Source: Pseudobacter ginsenosidimutans
GTDB taxonomy: Bacteria; Bacteroidota; Bacteroidia; Chitinophagales; Chitinophagaceae
Reading direction: 5' to 3'
DNA: 64,000 nt
Assembly: GCF_007970185.1 (NCBI RefSeq)
Contig: NZ_CP042431.1
Span: forward strand, 2,170,001 to 2,234,000
In this document: positions 8,995 to 18,378 of the stretch, piece by piece
Position numbering within the stretch: position 1 is the stretch's first letter
Layout of the letters: each line of letters starts with the position of its first letter
Notes under the pieces: generated by a model
Told to the model about the DNA's origin: nothing
The model's database searches: none
Seen by the model: the letters and a program-made list of their open reading frames with translations, nothing else
Program-made: the position numbers and the translations under genes

Positions 8995-9626
8995 GCGTTT
9001 CACCATCCAAAGAGAATATTTTAAAGAAAATACGGAAGGCGTTGACCCAATCAACGCCTCTTCCTTTTCCGCAAAGTGAAGGCAATAGTTCTGTGTACCA
9101 GCCTTCCAGGCAGGAATTGGAAGTGGAGTTTGCAGAACAGTTCACCAAGCTGACGGGAAAGTTCATTTTCTGTTTAACCTGGCAGGAACTGGCCGCACAG
9201 CTCAATGCTGTTGTGGCCCACAATAACTGGCAACATATTTACAACCAGGAAACAGAACTGTCTAAGACCCTTGCTGGCAACGGCTTTGCGCCGGCAGCTT
9301 TTGATTCAGTAGCCAACTGCGATGCAGCCATAACATCCTGTGAAAGCCTGATAGCTCGTACAGGCTCCATCGTGATGAGTGCAGCAGGCCCCAGCGGCCG
9401 CTCCGTGAGCGTATATGCGCCGGTTCATATCTGTATCGCCCGCACCAATCAACTGGTGTACGATGTGAAAGATGGCATCCAGCTGGTGAAAGAAAAATAT
9501 GGCGCCAGTTTCCCTTCGCTCGTCACCTTTGCAACAGGGCCCAGCCGCACGGCGGATATCGAGAAAACCCTGGTTGTAGGCGTGCACGGCCCAAAAGAAG
9601 TATATGTTTTCCTGGTGGATCAGTAG
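8991..9626 (+). CDS. LUD-domain protein, LutC/YkgG family
   Basis: A 211-residue protein of the LUD family. LutC belongs to the iron-sulfur L-lactate oxidation complex LutABC (family knowledge), but no lutA or lutB is present here. Family features: [29 protein letters not shown] in the core and [29 protein letters not shown] at the C-terminus. It has no signal peptide. The start codon overlaps the ftsH stop, so translation is probably coupled. An LUD gene directly after ftsH recurs in Bacteroidota, so a link to envelope quality control rather than lactate use is possible, but this is inference. Confidence 0.85.
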   Translation: MSVSPSKENILKKIRKALTQSTPLPFPQSEGNSSVYQPSRQELEVEFAEQFTKLTGKFIFCLTWQELAAQLNAVVAHNNWQHIYNQETELSKTLAGNGFAPAAFDSVANCDAAITSCESLIARTGSIVMSAAGPSGRSVSVYAPVHICIARTNQLVYDVKDGIQLVKEKYGASFPSLVTFATGPSRTADIEKTLVVGVHGPKEVYVFLVDQ

Positions 9627-9642
9627 CATAAACCATTAATCT

Positions 9643-10065
9643 ATGAATCAGCACATCCATCACCTTTTCGTATATGGATCATTGTTAAGCGGGTTCCAGC
9701 ATCCTGCCTATACATATGTGAGCCGTTATTTTACACTCGTTTCCCCGGCCGTTACCAATGGTAATATCTATGATCTCGGCGAATATCCCGGCGCTGTTCC
9801 TGCAGCTCCACCAGCCCTCATTCATGGCGAACTGTATAAAGTGAACCATGCTGATGAGTTCTCCTTTGCCATCAAACAACTGGACGATTACGAAGGATTC
9901 CTGGTAGAAGCAGGAGAAGTACCGCTATACCGCCGTGAACCGGTTGATGTGAAGAATGGCAATGTAATTACCACGGCCTGGATCTACTGGTACAATCGTG
10001 AAACAGACGGGCATCCATTGATCCCCAATGGCGATGCTCTCAGTTATTGGAAACAGAAAGGCTGA
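9643..10065 (+). CDS. Gamma-glutamylcyclotransferase-like (AIG2/GGCT fold) protein
   Basis: A 140-residue protein of the GGCT fold. The N-terminal FVYGSLLSGFQHP carries the YGSL substrate-binding loop, and IKQLDDYEGF carries the conserved Glu that acts as general acid/base in the family. Substrates in the family are gamma-glutamyl amino acids or gamma-glutamylamines, releasing 5-oxoproline; the real substrate here is unknown. It starts 16 bases after the LutC-like gene and ends 28 bases before lpxH, so it likely belongs to the same transcript. Confidence 0.8.
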   Translation: MNQHIHHLFVYGSLLSGFQHPAYTYVSRYFTLVSPAVTNGNIYDLGEYPGAVPAAPPALIHGELYKVNHADEFSFAIKQLDDYEGFLVEAGEVPLYRREPVDVKNGNVITTAWIYWYNRETDGHPLIPNGDALSYWKQKG

Positions 10066-10093
10066 GCCCATAAAATTCAGATGATATTTTTAC

Positions 10094-10882
10094 ATGCAGT
10101 TACCTCCCGATAAGAAAGTTTATTTTCTCTCCGACTTCCATCTCGGAGCGCCCAACCCTGCAGCAAGCCTGGAGCGCGAAAAAAAGATCGTGGCATTTCT
10201 CGAAGAGATCCGCCACAGCGCCGGCGCCATCTTCATCGTAGGAGATATGTTCGATTTCTGGTACGAATACCGTACGGTTGTGCCTAAAGGTTATGTGAGG
10301 CTGCTCGGTAAACTGGCCGAACTTACAGATGCAGGCATTCCCATCTATTTCTTCGTGGGAAATCACGATATGTGGATGACAGACTATTTCCAGAAAGAGC
10401 TCAATATCCCCGTCTATTTCGAACCACAGGAATTCGAGTTCAACGGCAAACAGTTCCTCATCGGTCATGGTGATGGATTGGGGCCGGGAGACCATGGTTA
10501 CAAAATGCTGAAGAAGATCTTCCGTAACCCTGTCTGCCGCTGGCTTTTCGGCATCCTCCCACCATATATTGGCATGGGGATCGCCAATTACAGCAGCAGG
10601 AGAAGCAGGGCTGTGACCGGACAGAACGATGCCGCATTCTACGGCGAAGAAGGAGAATGGCTGATCACCTATTGCAAGGAGGAACTGAAAAAGAAATTCT
10701 ATGATTACCTGGTGTTCGGGCATCGTCACCTGCCCATCGATTACACACTGAATGACGGGAAAAGCCGTTATATCAACCTGGGCGACTGGATCCGTTATTA
10801 CACTTACGCCATATTCGACGGAAAGGATATGCACCTGCTGACCCGCGAATCAGACCAGGAAAAAAATATTGTACGAAAATAG
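10094..10882 (+). CDS. lpxH: UDP-2,3-diacylglucosamine diphosphatase
   Basis: A 262-residue calcineurin-like phosphoesterase that hydrolyses UDP-2,3-diacylglucosamine to lipid X in lipid A synthesis, at the inner face of the membrane. The metal-ligand motifs are in order: DFH (D14, H16), GDMFD (D51), GNHD (N90, H91), HGDG (H125) and GHRH (H210, H212). Another UDP-sugar or nucleotide phosphatase of the same fold cannot be excluded, but the spacing and the GHRHLP motif fit LpxH. The next gene starts 5 bases after the stop. Confidence 0.85.
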   Translation: MQLPPDKKVYFLSDFHLGAPNPAASLEREKKIVAFLEEIRHSAGAIFIVGDMFDFWYEYRTVVPKGYVRLLGKLAELTDAGIPIYFFVGNHDMWMTDYFQKELNIPVYFEPQEFEFNGKQFLIGHGDGLGPGDHGYKMLKKIFRNPVCRWLFGILPPYIGMGIANYSSRRSRAVTGQNDAAFYGEEGEWLITYCKEELKKKFYDYLVFGHRHLPIDYTLNDGKSRYINLGDWIRYYTYAIFDGKDMHLLTRESDQEKNIVRK

Positions 10883-10887
10883 TTGAC

Positions 10888-11724
10888 ATGCTGAAACTGG
10901 CCACCATCGCTGTTTGCCTCTTACTCTGCACGCTGCCCTCTGCAAATGCGCAGATGGTGGGTATACAACAGCTCAGCGATACAGCTTTCAAAACAGAGCG
11001 GGTGATCAGCGGCGAATTCACAGATTTCAATGTAGACAATCTTGGCAATCTCTATGTGGTGAACCAAACGGGACAGTTAAAAAAGATGAGCCCCAAAGGA
11101 GATTCACTTGCCGTGTTCAACAATGTACGTCAGTACGGCAAGATCCATTTCATAGATGTGAGCAATCCGCTGAAAGTATTGCTGCACTTCAAAGATTTCG
11201 GCACCATCGTTATCCTCGATCGCTTCCTCAATACCCGCAGCACCATCGATCTGCGCAGACAGCAACTCTTCCAGGTAAAATCCATCGGGCAATCTTACGA
11301 CAATAATATCTGGGTCTACGATGAGCTCGAAAGCAAACTGAAACGCATCGGCGAAGATGGCCGTACCATCGATCAGTCCAACGATTTCAGGCAGCTCTTC
11401 GATTCCACTCCTTCACCAGGCTTCATCGTTGATCAGAATAAACTGGTATACCTGTACGATCCCGCCAAAGGCGCTTATATTTTCGATTACTACGGTACAT
11501 TCAAGAACCGGATCCGTTTTCTTGGCTGGACCGATTTTACGGTGATCGGCAATACCATTCTCGGCCGCGATGCCAATGTACTCTATAAATACGAACCGGG
11601 CACGCTCAACCTGCAACAGTACAGCATCCCCGCAAGCATGCAGGATGCCAGGAAGATAAAGATCACACCCACCAATATTTACCTGCTTCGGGAAAAGCAG
11701 CTCGAGATCTTCTCGTACCGCTGA
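10888..11724 (+). CDS. Secreted beta-propeller protein, function unknown
   Basis: A 278-residue protein with a signal peptide ending SANAQ near residue 22. The mature part has repeated blade-like segments (FTDFNVDNLGNLYVVNQTGQLKKMSPKGD, FGTIVILDRFLNTRSTIDLR, IWVYDELESKLKRIGEDGR, LVYLYDPAKGAYIFDYYGTF) typical of six-bladed NHL/TolB-type propellers. No catalytic motif was seen. It is 5 bases downstream of lpxH and so probably in its operon. The role could be protein binding or scaffolding in the envelope. Confidence 0.65.
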   Translation: MLKLATIAVCLLLCTLPSANAQMVGIQQLSDTAFKTERVISGEFTDFNVDNLGNLYVVNQTGQLKKMSPKGDSLAVFNNVRQYGKIHFIDVSNPLKVLLHFKDFGTIVILDRFLNTRSTIDLRRQQLFQVKSIGQSYDNNIWVYDELESKLKRIGEDGRTIDQSNDFRQLFDSTPSPGFIVDQNKLVYLYDPAKGAYIFDYYGTFKNRIRFLGWTDFTVIGNTILGRDANVLYKYEPGTLNLQQYSIPASMQDARKIKITPTNIYLLREKQLEIFSYR

Positions 11725-11742
11725 TCCCTTTCGCGAAAAATG

Positions 11743-11750
11743 TAACTTTG
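11743..11750 (+). promoter_or_regulatory. -7 element TAACTTTG of the mscS-type gene
   Basis: An exact TAnnTTTG match that ends 5 bases before the ATG at 11756, so transcription would begin at or next to the start codon. Confidence 0.55.
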
Positions 11751-11755
11751 TAAGC

Positions 11756-12850
11756 ATGGATAAATTTCTGGACACAGTCATTCTGGACAATACGATCAGG
11801 AGTTATTTGATGGTGGCAGGCACCATCCTGCTGGTGTTGTTCCTGAAAAGATATTTATCAAGATATATCGCCGGCCTGCTGTTCCGTGTTGTGCGCAAGA
11901 TCGCCAGAGGTATCGATAAGCCCAGCTTCGTGAACCTGGTTGTGTCTCCGCTGGAAACATTCCTGTTGCTGGTAGTGAGCATCATCTCGCTGGACAAGCT
12001 CAGTTTTCCTGAAGTGCTGAATGTAAAAGTGTACAAAATATCTCTCCATAGCCTCATAGATGGCCTTGCCATCATTGTGGTGATCATCACTTTCATCTGG
12101 CTGCTGTTGCGCATCATCGATTTCGTTGCCATGATCCTGCACCAGAAAGCCGAACAGGCAAACGACCAGCAGGACAATCAGCTGGTAGTCTTCTTCAAGG
12201 ATTTTTTCAAAGTGATGTTTGTGATCATCGGATTCCTGATGGTGCTGAAATTTGCTTTCAGTTATCCCATCACCAACCTGATCACCGCCCTGAGTATCGG
12301 TGGCGCTGCCATCGCACTGTCCACCCGCGAAAGCCTGGAGAACCTGATCGCAAGCTTTATTATCTTCATCGATAAACCATTCATGGTAGGCGACATAGTG
12401 AAAGTGCAGTCCATTACCGGCACAGTGGAAAAGATAGGATTGCGCAGCACGCGCATCCGCACAGATCAGAAAACATATGTAACCATGCCCAATAAGCAAA
12501 TGGTGGACAGTGTAATGGACAATCTTTCGCTACGTACACAGCGCAGAGGTTTCATGCAGCTGGAACTGAATGCAGATACCCCAAAGGAAGCCGTGCAACA
12601 ACTGGTGCTTGGTATTCAGCATTTGCTGCAGCTAAGAAAAGATCAGATCGAAAGCTCTTCCGTTTTTCTCGCAGATATCGTCAAGAACTCATTCATAGTT
12701 CAACTTGAATTTTTCACGGCGCCCATTCCTGTTGCGGATTTCAATGCAGTGCGCCAGGACCTTTTTCTTTCCATTATCGATTTGATGGAAGAAATGAATA
12801 TCAGGCTGGCAGCCAAAGAGAATGAAATAGTGGTCACGAAAGAAAGCTAA
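11756..12850 (+). CDS. MscS-family small-conductance mechanosensitive channel
   Basis: A 364-residue inner-membrane channel that releases solutes during osmotic downshock. About four hydrophobic segments span residues 15-190. The pore-lining stretch ALSIGGAAIALSTRESLENLIASFIIFIDKPFMVGDIVKV is followed by the beta domain signature GTVEKIGLRSTRIRTDQKTYVTMPNKQMVDSVMDNLS. The pore helix has the expected small-residue pattern (GGAAIA). The C-terminal alpha/beta domain is complete. A -7 element ends 5 bases before the start, suggesting its own leaderless transcript despite the nearby upstream gene. Confidence 0.9.
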   Translation: MDKFLDTVILDNTIRSYLMVAGTILLVLFLKRYLSRYIAGLLFRVVRKIARGIDKPSFVNLVVSPLETFLLLVVSIISLDKLSFPEVLNVKVYKISLHSLIDGLAIIVVIITFIWLLLRIIDFVAMILHQKAEQANDQQDNQLVVFFKDFFKVMFVIIGFLMVLKFAFSYPITNLITALSIGGAAIALSTRESLENLIASFIIFIDKPFMVGDIVKVQSITGTVEKIGLRSTRIRTDQKTYVTMPNKQMVDSVMDNLSLRTQRRGFMQLELNADTPKEAVQQLVLGIQHLLQLRKDQIESSSVFLADIVKNSFIVQLEFFTAPIPVADFNAVRQDLFLSIIDLMEEMNIRLAAKENEIVVTKES

Positions 12851-12915
12851 TAATTTCATAACGCATAGGGGTAGAACCATTTCATGTTGTCATAATTTCT
12901 ACAAATACACACAAC

Positions 12916-14022
12916 ATGATGGTTAGTAATTACACAACCGGCATTCCGGGAAGGAAGGTCGCATGCATCGTATTATCGTTACTGATGACCGGCAGTGTAC
13001 AGGCTCAATCGCAAAACAGCAAAGGAGGCGTACATATCGGACTCATCTATCCCATCAGCACGCATGGCACCAATGCGGCTGCTTCAACCAATAATTTTTC
13101 TTTTCATTTACTGGCTGGTGTTTCAAAGAATGAAACCGGCGCCGCATTTTCCGGATTCTCGAATGTGATCTTCGGAAACGCAAGCGGGGCGCAGTTTGCA
13201 GGCTTCTCCAATCATATCGGGGGACAATCATCCGGCGCGCAGCTGGCGGGTTTCATGAACTTCACAGGAGAGGCAAGAGGAACACAGCTGGCAGGATTCA
13301 TGAATGCCTCAAAAAGTTCCACCGGCATACAGCTGGCAGGCTTTGCTAATTATTCAAAAGGAAGTGGTGGTAAATTCCAGGCAGCAGGTTATCTGAATAT
13401 GGCGAAAGATGTGAAGCTGCAATTGTCGGGATTCATGAATATCGGGCAGGATGTGAATACCCAATTAGGTGGTTTTCTCAATATCGCCAGGAATGTGAAA
13501 GGTGTGCAGATTGGGTTCATCAATATTGCTGAAAGTGGCACTCCCATTGGATTAGTGAACATTGTGAAGAATGGTGAGATGGCGGTGCGTGTAACTGTTG
13601 ATGAACTGGGAACAGTGATCGGCGGCTTCAGGTCTGGGGGTAAAAGAATGTACGGTGTGCTTGGAGCAGGCTACAATGGAAAAACCTCAAAAACTATGTA
13701 TGCCCTGGAAGGCGCTATAGGCGCGCATTTCCCGGTGTCTGAATATTTCAGGATGTATACGGAACTGGCATCTGCCACGCTGGATGATTTCAAGAAGGGG
13801 GATTTTTTCCGTGGGTCGCTGAGAGTGTTCCCAGGTTTCAGGATCGGTAATCAGCTGGAGATCTTTGCAGGCCCCACTTTCAATTATGTATACTTCGATA
13901 TTGCTTCCGGAAAGGGAGTAGACCTGGTGAACCATTTCATGTGGAGTGAGAAAGCTGGTGATGAGCATCAGCAGGGAATGTATATCGGCGCCATTGGCGG
14001 GATATCATGGAAATTAAAATAA
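12916..14022 (+). CDS. Surface-type repeat protein with GxQLAGFxN repeats
   Basis: A 368-residue secreted protein (signal peptide ending SVQAQ near residue 31). Residues about 70-220 are successive repeats of roughly 20-23 residues with the core G-x-Q-L-A-G-F-x-N (SSGAQLAGFMNF, ARGTQLAGFMNA, STGIQLAGFANY, NTQLGGFLNI, GVQIGFINI). These resemble the LA_2272-type surface repeats seen in Leptospira and Bacteroidota. The C-terminal 140 residues alternate like an outer-membrane barrel (MYGVLGAGYNGK, RMYTELASATL, EIFAGPTFNYVYFD). No function is known. It is transcribed alone and converges with the next minus-strand gene. Confidence 0.65.
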   Translation: MMVSNYTTGIPGRKVACIVLSLLMTGSVQAQSQNSKGGVHIGLIYPISTHGTNAAASTNNFSFHLLAGVSKNETGAAFSGFSNVIFGNASGAQFAGFSNHIGGQSSGAQLAGFMNFTGEARGTQLAGFMNASKSSTGIQLAGFANYSKGSGGKFQAAGYLNMAKDVKLQLSGFMNIGQDVNTQLGGFLNIARNVKGVQIGFINIAESGTPIGLVNIVKNGEMAVRVTVDELGTVIGGFRSGGKRMYGVLGAGYNGKTSKTMYALEGAIGAHFPVSEYFRMYTELASATLDDFKKGDFFRGSLRVFPGFRIGNQLEIFAGPTFNYVYFDIASGKGVDLVNHFMWSEKAGDEHQQGMYIGAIGGISWKLK

Positions 14023-14036
14023 GCAGTACTGACTGC

Positions 14037-14546
14037 TTACTTTTTTCCTGAAACTATTTCGCTGATTTCTTTGTCCCATTGTCCTGTTGTGCCGTATTCC
14101 ACAACACGACCCACTTCTTTTCCATCTTTCAATACAATGAAAGTTGGCACGCGCTGGATATTGAAGGCTTCAGAGAGATTACCGATGGTCTTCTTACTGT
14201 AATCAACTGCCACCAGGCTTACACGGTCTTCATTCACACCGGCAGCATCCAGCAGGGAGTAGAACTTAGGCAGGAGAAAACGTGTGTCGCCACACCAGGT
14301 TCCACCGAATACGAGATACTGTACTTCTGCTGCTTTGGATTTGATATTTGAAACGATCTCTGTGTCCGGCTTATAGCCTTCCTGCTGTTGCCGGAACCAT
14401 TTGAAGGTAGTGTCATTTGCCAGCAGATCACGATTGATGATTCCCTTCAGGATCCTGCGGCCACTTTTTTCAATCACTTCATATTGTGTTTGTGCAAATG
14501 ATGATAAGGTGATCACCACAAACAGAGCGGACAAAAGGTACTTCAT
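14037..14546 (-). CDS. Thioredoxin-fold protein with a single active-site Cys
   Basis: A 169-residue exported protein (signal peptide ending SSFAQ). The thioredoxin fold is shown by YLVFGGTWCGDTRFLLPKF and the cis-Pro loop RVPTFIVLKDGKEVGRVVEYG. The active site reads W-C-G-D rather than CxxC, so only the N-terminal Cys is present. Such WCGD-type proteins form a recognised thioredoxin-like subgroup, and their role is unclear. A dithiol oxidoreductase mechanism is unlikely without a partner thiol. It is a stand-alone gene that faces the repeat-protein gene. Confidence 0.75.
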   Translation of the reverse strand: MKYLLSALFVVITLSSFAQTQYEVIEKSGRRILKGIINRDLLANDTTFKWFRQQQEGYKPDTEIVSNIKSKAAEVQYLVFGGTWCGDTRFLLPKFYSLLDAAGVNEDRVSLVAVDYSKKTIGNLSEAFNIQRVPTFIVLKDGKEVGRVVEYGTTGQWDKEISEIVSGKK

Positions 14547-14587
14547 AAAGAATGATTAGTCTACAAAATTAGTAGAATTAATCCTTT

Positions 14588-15934
14588 TTACAAAGTGGCT
14601 TTGATCTCGAGGAGGAAGCCCTTGATTTGCTGGAGGGACTGTATCATTTCAAACCTTTCGCGTGCCTGTTTATTCTTTTTGAGGAATTCTTTGGCGCCTT
14701 CGATGGTGAGCTTGCGTCTTCTGAGCAGATCGTAGATCAGTTCCAGGTTCTTGATGTCTACCGGGCGGAAATGCCGGTCGCCCTTCCTGTTCTTCCTGGG
14801 CTGAATAATATCGAACTCATTTTCCCAGAACCTGAGCAGGCTCTGGTTTACACCGAACATGCCTGCCACTTCACCGATACTATAGTACTGGCGCTTGAAC
14901 AGCGTGGAGTCTTCAGGGATATTCATTGCGCCGGCTTCGGCATCGAGAGTTTTCAATGATTTGCGGCCGCGTGTAGATTTTTTGGGAAGCTCAGGTTCGG
15001 GTTCGGGTGTGTTGAAATTCACACCATGACCTGTGTTATCGGAAATGAAATCTTCATCTTGTACAGGCTCTGCTACAGCTGGTGGCGCTGCTGCCTGAGG
15101 GGGTGCGATAATGTTGGCAGTTGGCTGTGATTCCTGAACCTGTTGAGGTGTTTCAGTTTCTGCAACTGGCTGCTCATCTGCCTTGAAATCGCTTACAGGC
15201 GTTTGTGCTTCATTGGCATCCTGTATTTCATTGGCAGGAGCTTCGGCCTTCTCTTCAGCAGCAACTGGCGGCTTCCCGGTCTGCTGACTTGCCGGTGTGA
15301 ATCCAATATTCCTGTTTTCCTTTTTTCCTGAAGGCGCTGATACTTTTTCTTCTACTGCATATACCTGCGCGGGCCTTGTGAGCCTTGAAGGTATATTGCT
15401 GGCAGGAACTGGTTGCACAGCGGCTTTCGGCTCCTCAGGCTTTGGCTCTTCATCGGTCTTCTCACCTTCGTTTACTTTCTGCTCTTCTGCTATTGTTGTT
15501 TCTGCAACCGGTTCTGCAAAGATGGGATCAGCTGCTTCTTCTGCAACAGCTTGTTCCTGGCTGGTTTCACTGGCAGGCTCATGCGTATGTGCATGAGCTT
15601 CCGCTTCTGAAACTACCGGAGTATTTTGGATTACTTCGCTGTCGTTATTGGGATTGTTTTCGTTTTCCTGTTTTGCAGGATCAAGCTCAATGGTCAGTCC
15701 GCTTTGTCCCGGTTGAGCTGTATTCACTGCTGGTTGGGAAAGTGCTTCTTCTCCGTTCGCTCCGCTTTGTGCTGTAAGGTTCGCCTGGTTTTCCGTTTCC
15801 TGTTCTGTTTCACCAGCATCCGCCTGGGAAGCGGGCTTGAGGCTTTTGATCCTGAAACCTGCTGCAGGGGATTCCTGAGCAGGATCAGCATCTCCGAAAT
15901 CAAAGCCCATCTGGTTGTATTTTTTCTTATCCAT
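14588..15934 (-). CDS. MerR-type transcriptional regulator with long acidic N-terminal extension
   Basis: A 448-residue protein. Only the last 110 residues or so form a MerR winged helix: YYSIGEVAGMFGVNQSLLRFWENEFDIIQPRKNRKGDRHFRPVDIKNLELIYDLLRRRKLTIEGAKEFLKK. The first 340 residues are low-complexity, rich in Glu, Ala, Pro, Gln and Thr, with no domain I recognise. No effector-binding domain follows the helix-turn-helix, and there is no Cys pattern for metal sensing. It is upstream of gyrB on the opposite strand. The ligand and targets are unknown. Confidence 0.8.
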   Translation of the reverse strand: MDKKKYNQMGFDFGDADPAQESPAAGFRIKSLKPASQADAGETEQETENQANLTAQSGANGEEALSQPAVNTAQPGQSGLTIELDPAKQENENNPNNDSEVIQNTPVVSEAEAHAHTHEPASETSQEQAVAEEAADPIFAEPVAETTIAEEQKVNEGEKTDEEPKPEEPKAAVQPVPASNIPSRLTRPAQVYAVEEKVSAPSGKKENRNIGFTPASQQTGKPPVAAEEKAEAPANEIQDANEAQTPVSDFKADEQPVAETETPQQVQESQPTANIIAPPQAAAPPAVAEPVQDEDFISDNTGHGVNFNTPEPEPELPKKSTRGRKSLKTLDAEAGAMNIPEDSTLFKRQYYSIGEVAGMFGVNQSLLRFWENEFDIIQPRKNRKGDRHFRPVDIKNLELIYDLLRRRKLTIEGAKEFLKKNKQARERFEMIQSLQQIKGFLLEIKATL

Positions 15935-18306
<2,372 letters not shown>

Positions 18307-18327
18307 AATATCTGGTCTTATAAAAGT

Positions 18328-18364
18328 AATCGGCTGTCCGCTTTGCAGACAGCCGATTTTGTTT
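18328..18364 (+). terminator. Intrinsic terminator after gyrB
   Basis: An 11-bp perfect stem (AATCGGCTGTC with GACAGCCGATT) and 9-base loop, then TTTGTTT. It lies between convergent genes and may act in both directions. Confidence 0.8.
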
Positions 18365-18378
18365 CAAGCTGTGCCCGG

